Source of the DNA: Mermis nigrescens
Taxonomy: Eukaryota; Nematoda; Enoplea; Mermithida; Mermithidae
Length of the DNA stretch: 64,000 nt
NCBI GenBank assembly: GCA_036768485.1
Contig: JAVLUZ010000223.1
Location: 4,481,893-4,545,892, forward strand
Reading direction: 5' to 3'
Shown: piece after piece, positions 11,701 to 23,700 of the stretch
Numbering within the stretch: the stretch's first letter is position 1
Layout: every line of letters begins with the position of its first letter
Translations under genes and position numbers: made by a program
The notes under the pieces: generated by a model
The model's database searches: none
What the model saw: the letters and a program-made list of their open reading frames with translations, nothing else
Told to the model about the DNA's origin: nothing

Positions 11701-14700
11701 TGTTTTGGGAAAATTCGAGTGCCGCCCCTTTAGTAAAATCCTAGATCCGTCAATGTGAATGAATCCACAGTATGCAAGTATGCTTTCCGCCAGCAAGGAT
11801 TACGTTAGAATAGCACAAAACAGTAGAATTTGATTTTTTAAATCATAAAAGACCGTTCCGAAATGATGTTTACCTCGAAATTTCTGATGAATAACGGTCT
11901 ACAGAAACATCTAAGTCTATTGTTATTCCTTAGCCTATTTCTAGCCACAATTTTTAAGTCATTTTTAATACGTCGCTTCTGCATCTAAACTTCTTGAAAT
12001 AGTGATCGATTCAAAATGATATAATAAGGTAATATGGAATAATAATGTGGAACAAAGCAATACAGTGAAAAACTTACTCATGCAAGATGGCCGATATGGT
12101 AGGTCTTTTAGAGGGTTCATTGGCCCAACACCTGTTCATCAGGTCACCCAGATCTCTCAGATCTGCTCTATTATATGCCCAGGCTGGCACTGAAGGCCTA
12201 AGATTCACGTTGGTTTTTCGCAAATGGATCTGAAAGCGAGAGAAATTGGAAATAATATCTCAAAAAGATTTGTTATAAAGTGATTTGAAACAATTTTTAT
12301 TCAAAAAGTTGTGCAGTTTTGTGTTTTTGCACAGTGCACACTTTTCTGGCCTCTTAGGAAGAAAAATTTTTGGAATTTGTCCACTATGCAAAGAAAAATA
12401 TACGAATAATTTATATACTCGTAAAAATGTTATTTTTTAAACAGCGGCTTTTAATTATCAATTATCCAAAAATTTCGACGCTATTATGTCGTTAATCACT
12501 TTTTTACTCACGTATACTTAATCTGCATTGCAAATGCATAGCGACACGAGCCTTTGAATCCTCTTTAGCAGAATCAATTTTGTTTTAACAAAGATTTAAC
12601 AACTGCTGACTGACTCGTATTAAAATATATGAAAATAAATGCTTTCGATGAAACGCTAAAAACTTTGGCGCTGCACTTATTAGCCTTACTTTATCATATT
12701 TTTTCTATTTTTTACCTTAAGTAAACGAATAACACACGTTTTACAACTATTAGTGAGCTTTTCGCATAACACAGTGCCTTTTTAGGTTGTTTGAAATTGA
12801 GCCAATCTGTAATTCAAATTTTAATCAAATTTTGAGGTCAAATAATTAAAATCAAATTTTTGGTTTAACTTTTAATGTTGGAATTTTTCAGGAGCTAAAA
12901 CCATGAAGTTATTTTTGTACGTCTATTTCCAAGCCGCAGTCATTTCCACATCGGGCTTATTGCTCACAGTACCAAAAACAATTCTTTAAAGCACAATAGA
13001 AAATAGGCAAGAGTTATGTATGTACACAGAAACGACTGAGAAACATGCGTTTTCAATGGGTTTGGCATTAAAATCAGATGGAAAGAATTTGAAATCGAAT
13101 AAATTTGTGGCCGCAGATTTAGTAAATAGCGATTTTCTCATTGTAAACTTAGTGTGAAAGATATGATGATTAATTAATTAATAAAATCAAAGGCGCAAAG
13201 CGCGGAAAATTTTTGTATATGTATAGTACAAGAAAATTTTCGGTCGCACAAAAGGAATTTGGGGAGGTTTTTTCGCGTGGTGCAACGAGACCCGCGCAAA
13301 AAACACTGCTAGCACGTGTCTCTATCGTTAAGGTTCATACATCAAGCACTCTTGTCTTTCCTGAACATTTAGAAATCATGCCATTAAAATAATATACAGT
13401 TAATCATTAAGCTAAGATTTGTGATGTTCTAGTATTAAATAACAAAAATGATGAAATCTTCTGGCTGGTTGTAAAGAAAAGGTGAAGGAGTTATTATAGA
13501 TACCACTTTCAGAGCGCAGCTCAGATCGAGTGGTTCTATAGCAGGACGTCGACAAATAGAGGCAGGAACGGGTGGAATGGCCGAAGTTGATTTGCTCGAC
13601 CAAAATTCAATTTCGTGCTTCTGAACAAAACAAATTAGATATTAAAACCAATGATAGTTTATAATAAGACTCATTATCTTGTAAAAAAATATATAAACGC
13701 CCATTTTTTGATTCTTTATCTCTTCAAACAAACACGAATAAGACCTAATTCGTGCTGAAAATTTCACGACATACATAAATCTGACGAAGTCGAGTTTAAG
13801 TATACAGGTAATTGACTTAATTTCAAGCAATATGGGGTAATTTAAAAGTTTTTGAATTGTTTGTTTACATAAATCCATGCAAACGTCGTAACAGTCAGCT
13901 TAAGCTTTACTGAACTTTTTACTGCTCGAACGAAATGATGAATTTTTCGACACAAGCTAATACTTCACAATACAAAGAAATCTACAAGAAATTAATTAAT
14001 ATTCCACAATTATAAAAATGTTTTCATACCTTATGTACGTTTTCGATATAGAATGGCCCCTTTTGATACACGATTTCGTGAAGTATAACACCAAAACTGT
14101 ATGAGTCACAAGACGGAGTTGGTTCTTTCTGTGGACTGACCAAAAGCTCAGGAGAGGCCCACAGCAAGCCTGAGTTTTCGTCTATTCGTCCTGTCTTGGT
14201 GACTTCAAATCGGCTCTTAAAGCATTGAAGACTATTGAATATGCAAAGGAGGCAACGCTTTGTGTATTCGAAATTTTATGCTGATTCTGATCGTATTCAG
14301 GTACGTTGCTAATCTCGTACCTACCTACTGAAATTAGGAAAGAAATATGTTGTAGCAGCCAGAAGAACGGAACGGATCGACATTAGAAATTTTATTCAGT
14401 TAGCACAGACACGAAATTTATTTTACCATCGTAGCTAAGCAATCCAAATCCCACACTTGTTGGAACAACATCACGGCAATTTTGGAGCTTTTTATGCCTT
14501 TCAAGTGAAAGTCGAAAAAGTTTAGGTGCTTCACGTTTAATACCTTAATCATTATCTATTTAGCTCCAAGCGCGCGGTTTAAACACTTCGCAATAAATCT
14601 TTTACAGCGTCTAAAACATTTTGCGTCCATCTTGTTTTTCAAAGGATTGTGCAGGAAATAAGATATGTTTGCAAAAATTAGCTTATTTTTGTTTTTTTGC

Positions 14701-17700
14701 ACAAATCATACGCTAAGACGTCTATTCATTGATTCAATAAACAGCATCGCAGTACAATTTCTGATTTTCTATTTTTAGAATTTTCTCAATTTCTAATTCT
14801 TTAAAATTTTTGTATATTAAAAAAATTCTTTTTAATTTCATAATTTTCTATTTTCTATTTTTAAGCTCGAAACCCAGTTTACATTTCGCTGAAAAATCGT
14901 AAAAGAACTTGGGATTTTCTAATTTAATTTAGGACAAAACAACATCGTCTCAGACAACATGTGGTTCGTGGCTTATAGGCTATTTAGTCGAAAAAATAGT
15001 ACCTATATTTAAGACTATTCATGGGCCAAAAAATGGATGGCATATTGGTTTTTATAACTTTTTAAATACTCGGTCATACATGATCCAGCAAAAGTGGTTT
15101 TTTCGAGCAGTTTAAAGAGTAATTGACGAAACTCAACCGCTTTGGTAACTCTGTAATTCTTGAGCACAGCAAAAAAATCTAATGGCCGAGGCATTATTTG
15201 TACTACCAGCCAACTACATTCTGATCAATTCAATGTTTTTATCAAAAATATTTGGATCTGTCTGGAATAATTGTAGTTTTACAGGTTACTTTGTTTTCGC
15301 ATTATAGAACAAGAGTACTTCCAAAATTTTGACAGTAATTATATGAAGATTAGAACAAAATCGAATAGTGCAACTTGTGTTTTTTTATCATTTTTTATGA
15401 TAAAAAAAGACAAGTTTGTAGAGAGACATTGGAAAGAGAGAGACAAACGGCTATACAATTCTCAGTTTCAGGACTTGCCTTAAATCAGAAGCGAATGAAA
15501 CTTTTTTCACATTAGAATCTATGATTTGCGTGTCTCATAATGCCTGCAATTCGCGCTTACAAAATAAAAGGATATTAAATTCATCTTACTACTGTTGATC
15601 CTCGTAAGCCATTCCGGGAAGATATGGCCGGTAAACGCGTTACAGCAACGCGCAAGACGAATCTATCGTCCAATATACATCGATCGCTGCGTAAGTCGCC
15701 ATGACATTTTATGAAACTTTTATGTAAGAAGTCGAGAGCCATAGCCAGATCCCGAATAAGGGAATACTGAAAAACGCAATAAATAGCTGTAAATTTGTTT
15801 TAAAAGAGACAAAATGGCATCAAGTGAAAAACAAATTGCCTAAATTTTACATTTAATTGCAATTATCCTAAAAACAATTATCCATGCGATATTAGTTCAA
15901 TTTTTAGATTTTCGCTTTTTCTTTTTCTTGATTTCCGTCTTCTTAATCTTCTTTTTCATGCAGAATAGGTTCTCATTAACGTCATTCATCTTCTCTTTCG
16001 GAAAGGGCTTGGTTGGAATGGATGAGAATATTTCTCTACCACACAAACAACGACCTTATTCGCACAAAACATCGCCCGTTGACCCAAAATAGTTGACGAG
16101 TGAAAGATGGGTATGTACTCGTACTTTGCAATAATTTATTTTCTAGTGCTAAGTAGGAGATCAGACCGAACATACATGTGAAGGCTCGAAACTTCGGGTG
16201 GGGTTGTCGGCCATTTATAGGAGGTTTGGCCAAAAATAACAAAAAGGACCTGCAAATGGTCAAAAAGCGCAAGTTTTCGCCAAAAGTCAGGGAGAGGGTC
16301 GAACATTTTCTGACTTGGGGCGATGAGGGGGACGACCGTTTTTGGATGAGGGATTCCCCATTTCCTGTGTTAGAGGTACGGTCAGAAGTGAAAACTAACT
16401 TTTAAATCTATCTGAATCGGCACGCGTCTGAGCAAATGAGTCAAAACGGTGCCTATGCGAAACGAATATACGAAGCGACAGCAGCCTGGATGAGAGATGT
16501 CAACTCCCAAGAACTTCACAAGGTAATCGCTTTCACGCGTCAGACGCCTCAAAGTGTTAAGTTGGTTTTGTGTCTGTACGATTCGAAGAACTTTGTTAAT
16601 ATCTTTTACAATAAAGCTGTGCATGCAATGCACTTCAGTAAGAAGGAATTTTGTAACTAGATGTTTTTTTTTGATATAGGCTATGTAGTCATCAATAATG
16701 AACGTGCATACTTGGGCCCGCATCCACGATTGGCCAATGGGGGGTGAGGGGGCCGGATCCAACATAAATTGGTCAATATCGTTGGAAATTCGTCGGGATA
16801 GCTCTCAAAAACTGCATTTTTCGACGTTTTTTGACATTCTCTATTCGTTAAGAGCATAAAATTCAAACCTTAAAAATTTGTTTCCTACTTAAAATTGCCA
16901 TGAAAAGTATTATTGTTTGGTCGCGCTTGAGCCAAAATTATAGAAAACACTTCATATCTGGCGCGAAGCGCCTAAATTTGAAGATTTTACGTCAAATACA
17001 GGCAATTTTTCCATATTTCCGTGCATTGTCTTACTTTTCAAACAAAAATTTTTCCGCCGAAGGAGGGGGCTCGCCCCCGCACCCCTAAATACGGCCATGC
17101 GTAGTATATTTTTCTGCGAAGTCATTTTTGAGCCTTATTCATTTCAAATGTACAGAAAATCGACTTTAAGATGGGGATATACACATTTATATTGAACTTC
17201 AGTCAGATTAGCTAGAAAATTTTACCGCGAAAATAAGGCAAATTGCAAATAAAAATCAATTTCTTTTTGCATGCTTGAAATAGCCAGAAATCGTGTTTTT
17301 GCGCTATTTCAACTTTTACGCTAGCTTATTCTAAAGGCTAAAGTTTTCCACTTAAGTCTCTGACTGAGTGACCCACAGATCGGTCAACTTGTTCGTCTCT
17401 GATCACAAATGCAGCACATTGCAAAAATTAAAGATATACCTACCTACCTATTGATGTATTCATATGAATGCAATAACATAAGAGCGCCTTATTTTCGAGG
17501 AAAAGCAGAAACACATTCGCTTTCAGCATTACATTGTGATCGGGTCAACTCTACAAATCGTTTTTCGATGTTTTACGGAGTAGGTATGTAGCTAAAATAA
17601 ACATTTAAACCTCGTGTTACCAAGGGGTCACGCACCCTAAAAATACCAAGGGCTAGATCAAAAATCTATTCATCAGGGAGATAACAAAAACCAATAAAAA

Positions 17701-20700
17701 TACATATTTCTTGTAGCCGAGAACATGAGAATTTCAAAAATGTCATTAATTTTGCAAGAAACTGAAAATCAATTGAAAAAAAAACGTATTTGAACATTCA
17801 AAAATGTGTAAAAAACGATCTGCAACACGCGCAACACATGTTATAAAATCATGAAATCAAGCTTTTCTAAGAAAATATAGGTCAATACGTTTTCTTTTGC
17901 TAATAAAACATGTGTTCCAGTAAGAAAAGAGGGTACTGAGAAGCTTGCCACATAAGGATTTATGGTCTTACAGAAAACTGCAGAAAACAGGCAACTAGAC
18001 CACGGATCTATAGCTGGGTAAAGTAGGGTTAATGGCATCATGTATTTATATTTATTTAAATTATTCAAATTTAAATTATTAAGTTGCTCCTCTTCTATTT
18101 ACGCCTTGGTCTTTCCATTTTCAACTGATTTGTTATATGCAAACATTTACACAGCCGAATGAATCTGCACGAAATTAATCGCGAGGTAAAATCCACCACT
18201 TTTTGAATTTACAAAAATTATAAGCTTCAAGAAAGTAAAAAAACACAGGCTTACTTTACTGTCGTGTAACTCTTTAAGCTTCAGTTTTGCTATGGGCACG
18301 TCATATGCTACAAATTTTTGTGTTTTGCGGAACCAGCCAAAGTTGGGCACCGCTCCGAGAACTGTGCAGCCTCTGGGAATGATGGGTGGTAGGGGAAAAC
18401 GAAGTTTCTGTGTAAACCCTTGATTTGTTATTGAAGCTGACCCTTTAAAGTATTAAATAATTTGAGAAGACGAATTTTCGTATTTGCTTTGATAAAGGAC
18501 TCATACATTTACACATTAAGCAAAAGTAAAAACAACAACCATTCAAAACAAATTTAATTTTGTGAATCCATGTATTTTTTGCTAAATTTAACTCGGAACC
18601 ACACGTGGGCGTGGGGGGATTCGGGGGAATGACCCCTCAGAAGGCCGAATACTTCCAGAAACAAAATACCCCAGAATTCAATTTTTGAAATTTTTTTCTC
18701 GCAAGTTTTGATGCCAGTGGATAATGCTCGATGAGAAACGTTGAAAAATGGTGTTTTTTCGCCAAGCACCATTTTTTGACTTTTAAAAAATCTTGCACAC
18801 TCCCTCCAGAATTTTGGTGCTGCCCACCTATGCTCGGAACTATATAGTCTGTTTCATTTAACTTTGCGGTTTTCTTTTAAATTTTTCCGCAAGAATCAGG
18901 CTACAAAAGTGGTTTAAAATTTTGATGCAATATTACTGCTTAACAATGACATACGTCTCCATATGACTCGATACACTGTAGAATATCATATTTACCGCAC
19001 TAGTTAAAAACACTTTTGTAGTCACTTTAAATTTTTGCAAAACCTCAAAGCTAAATGAAACAGACTATAGTCTGTTTCACACAAGTTTGGGCATAAATTT
19101 TAAAAGTATGTCCGACAATAAGCCGACAGATTGCGATTATAGCATTGATTTGATTTATAATTATCGTAATCCGTCGGCTTACTTCCGAAGAAAATCTTAA
19201 AATTTATGCCCAAACTTATGTGAAACAGACTATAGTGTAATATAAACTAAGTTTCTAAAAGACTATTCGAAAAATGGAAATATGGAATCGATTAATTATT
19301 TTAGAAGCTTCCTTGTTGTTTAAATAAAGTGATGAACGGAGGTATGATACAGCTGACCACACATGGGCGTAGGGGGTTGTACCCTTAGAAGTTACACCCC
19401 CCAGATTACTGTAGACCCTCAGAATTTTATTTTTAGTAACGTTTTTGGCAATTTCACCCATACTGGCCCCCCAGAATTTTCTTGATGCTCACGTATGCAC
19501 CTGACCCCTGCATTCGAGTCACTCTCTCAGAACTCCACAATGAAATTCTATAAATTTTTTCGCGATTTTTCGCAATTTCGACGCACGAAACTCCCGAAAT
19601 TCGCATGCTGCCTATCTATCGTGAAGCCTCATATGCTGGTTGAGCAAGGTCCAAATCAATATTGAAGATCCTTTAATATAGAATTCTCAAATTGTCCTCA
19701 AATGTACGTCTTAGAAGGAATTTAACCCTTTTATTCATTTTTCTTCTTATCAGTCGCCATTTCGAAGCTTTTTAAACAAAAGTGGTGGTTAAATAGACTT
19801 TTAATTTACTGCAAATTCATTATGTTTTTAATGGGCTTTTTAAGGTGTGTCGCCTTTTATGTTTAGGTTAATCGATATGCTTGTAAGTTGTGGGTGATTC
19901 CCTAGCAAACGGTGACGCGACCAGACATGTATGTGGAGAGGAAGGTTTGGGGGATCTAGACACCCCGGAATCGTAAAAGTGAAAATTTTTCGGGAAGCAT
20001 GAGGCAAAATGAAGGCCAAAAATAGATGAAAATTGCAAATTTTCTTCAAAATTGCTTCAAATTGACTTGAAACTGTGTAATAATGTAGTTTTAACGATTA
20101 TACCAATTTCTAAGGTCATTTTGGCCAGAAAAAACTCATTTTTTGAACCTTCCAGACCGGCTGACTCCCCCACCCCCCCCCCCGATCGGCTATACTATGC
20201 ATCTAAGGATATGAACACGCTTGTGTGTGGACGTGACACGCTGTATGTGTATCTATGAATGCAAGTTGTAGCAGAGTACAACCAGCTAAGCTTTGTTGCC
20301 TCCTATTCCCCATACCGCCAGTGTCTAATTTGACTATCCGCTAAATTTTTGCACGTAAGTCTTTTTCTGACTTTTTCATGTTTTTTTAAAATTTTTATTG
20401 AGATTATGATTCCTGAATCCTAAGTAATGAGAAATATGACTTATAATTATCAGGTGAATTGCTCCCGAATTCCGATTCAATAATGATAAAGTGAAATTGA
20501 CGATAGTCATTTGAAAATTTACCTATAGGCTTGGCCTTTGTCAGATCCGACGGATTCAAAAAGATACGTCTAAAAATTCTGTAATTCAAGTTAGCGCGCA
20601 GAATCATTAGACTGAAAAACGCTATCATAGAAATTATCATGAATCCGCCAAAGTAAATATAAAAAGTCTTCCCGAACTTCCATTTATTATGATAAGGCAC

Positions 20701-23700
20701 TTTCGTGAAGCAAGTTTTAGTGCACTTAAACTCAATATCAGTCGTTTCTGGATCGTTCTGGGACGGATTTGACGTTACTTTAGTGCGATAACGGGGTGAC
20801 ACGACACCAGCCATTTTATGAGCTGTTTGGCGTGACAGTGTTGGCCTGCGAAAAATGACAACTCTGCTGGCAAATAATGGAATTACTGAGCTGATAGAAG
20901 ATAGGTTAGGGTGGGTAAGAGGTAAAATCAGAGGAACCCAGATCAGTAAATTTAGTGTTCATGCTTTTTGCTAATGGAATGACAAAATTATTTAAACAGC
21001 CTAATAAAAAAGCGGTTTTTATGTCGTAAAACCGGGTTTTTCGAAGCATTTAAGTCTATTTTTACTTCATTATGTGACTTTAAGCGATAGAAAATATGTA
21101 AATTCATTAATTCGGCGGAGAACTTTTGATCTTTTAGACGCGCGCTTTTTGAATAAATCAGATAGGGTCATACATTTGCCTCCCCGCTACAGAATAAAGC
21201 AGAAAACGGACTAAAACGAGTAATATGCTATTTTATGCAGAATTCGAAACGGAATTAATTCATGTAAATTCTGCATCCAGTATGTTTAATTGAACTTTGA
21301 GAATAAGTTCCAAAATTTCGGCACGATTTTCTTCCAATATCTCATTTATCAGTCCCGTATATCACTAGGGCCTCGATCTTATTTACTGATCGATTCAATA
21401 TTTTTTGTCAAGCTTTTATCATAGTTCATATGAAGAATTAGCTGGTATGTATGCAAGAAGTTTTATCATATAGATAAAACCCACAGCTGTCAAAACTAAT
21501 GTTTCAGTCATCCAAAATAAGAAGAAATGACATTTTAAGAAAGAATGGTGTGACGAAAAGAGCGCCTATATCAGGATTTGCCATGTTTTTTTCACGATGC
21601 GCATCGATTTTTGGTCAATGGCAATAGCGTCTATGCAAGCGAGATTCCGGAAGAGTTTACAATATTGCTCAGAATTAGTAATGTCTCCTACACTGTTTTG
21701 TACGGGACAAAGATTTTTGGGCTCGCACAAAGATTTTTGGAGCCATCTTATATCCTCGTTTGTATACAAAGTATAGGCAGTTTTTGGCCGATTTTCGATT
21801 GTACAAAAAAAAAATTCGAAGTAAACAGTGGTCTCCTAGTTTGCACACCTGACTTGATCATTCAGAAGGCTCTATTTGTGTGACTGATAGAATAAAAAGT
21901 TCATGTGCAGCAGCCAGCAGGGACTAAACAAAGGGAATCCTATTCAATTCAATTATGCAGCCAATTATTTATTGTTAGTTTTTGTACGCTATGGCCGCCA
22001 ATAAAAAAATTCTATATGCTAAATTTATAGTCGACAAGTTCTAAACTGAATAACCTAAAGAAATGTATGAAACTTATTATTCTACCATTTGCGGTTTTCT
22101 ACAAGGAGAAAGGCAAAGGTTATGTATGCATGACCCGATACATGTACATGCATTAGGATAATATACCTACATGTATGCCGCGTATTAGCTGACCATATAA
22201 ATATTTGAATTAGAACCTAATTTAAAAGAATTATGTACTTCGCTAATTATAAGAAAAAGAGCTAGCAGGTGCCAAGCATGACCTCTGAAGTCAGAATCAT
22301 CCCTTTACAGTAAGCTGATTTTGTAGTCGATTATCAGTTATTCATCGACTATGTGCAGGCTTTTGTTAAACAAAACAGGAAGGGATTCTAGGATTGTCTT
22401 ACATCCATTTTAACTTCGCAAGTGGTATGTAACACCTGAGCTAATATAAGGGGCACTTGACTCCTAAATCATCTTAACAATGAAAGCGCCATTAGTGGCG
22501 GATCTAGGATTATCGTAAGAGGGGGCGGTATTTCAACCTTTCTATAAATATTCGAAAATAGTTTCACAAATTTGCCCTTCACTTGTAAAACAGCGTTTTT
22601 CGGCATTTTACGTTGTCTAATTTATTATATAATCGCTTTTAATGTAACATTTTTCTAGAAATTTTAAAACTTTCGACCATTCTATGCAAAAAAATTATCA
22701 AATCATTTTGACTTTGTCAAATAAGTTGTACAAGGGCCCAATTAATTAGAAATCTAAGTGGAAAGACATTTAGAAGTTTGAATTACTGCTCGATTTCCTG
22801 TATTTGTAGCATTTAATGCGGAGCGTCGAAAATTTTTAAAATATGCTGGAATAGCTATTGCTGTTCTTGAAATCGTTTTAAAAACTATTCCATGAGCAAA
22901 AATATGGCTTTCAGGTCGTCAAGAAAATAAATAAATGTCATTGGGTATTATCCGACGTAAAGTGTTGAAAAATTTTTGAGAAATTATGATCAACGACGAC
23001 CAAAAATCATTGCAAATTATATGTATAATTTCTTTATCCCGCCTACTATATTGGGCCAATGAGAAGAGCGGCCGCCGCCCCGACACTCTGAAAACCGATC
23101 CTGAGTGTATGATAAATTTAACCTCTGATAAGTATAGGTAGGTACAAACTAATTATAGATGCCCATCTCTGCAAAGAATTTATGTACCTACTACATATCA
23201 TACGTAGGTATAGGTACCTACTTTGTTACCTGCGGCAATGTTTATATTGTGAACGTTGGCGTGAGGCAGTCTAGACTCCCCCGGAGAAACTCGGTAAGTC
23301 CCCAAAATTGAATTTTTGACATGTTTTTTGGATTTTTGTCGGTCTTCGGAACCCCCAGAATTTGGCTGCTGTCGATGTTTGGTCATGGCTGTTTCGCTAT
23401 CTGTATAAGTACAAACCTTATCTAAGTTTTATTTCGAAACACCTACCTACCTATTTTAGGTAGAATACTTTAATGCATATATAAAACCTTTCACTTTTGA
23501 CAACGTCATGTGAATAACCGTCTTAAATTTACTCTTTTGAAATCGTAACCGTCTTCGAATCCCTTTCTAAAAATTGCAAATTCACTATCATCCAAATGCC
23601 TCTTGAATACCTAATTGACGCGATCATGCTTTTAGAGTTTCTCAAGCAGCATTACGAAATCAGTTATGAACACGGCTTACTTGAATCACAAAAATTGTAT

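Noticed and set aside
14216..14255. Alternative acceptors for receptor exon 6 (TAG at 14,231, AAAG at 14,255)
   Set aside because: The first breaks the reading phase with exon 5. The second keeps phase but adds residues without family similarity. TTTAAG|AGC fits phase and alignment.
20404..20522. Extension of receptor exon 2 to the stop codon at 20,404
   Set aside because: A donor GTAAAT at 20,517-20,522 and the juxtamembrane homology end the exon earlier; the extension is intron sequence.
22490..23105. 8-bp target duplication for this family B copy
   Set aside because: The flanks (GCGCCATT and TATGATAA) do not match, so only the terminal similarity supports it.
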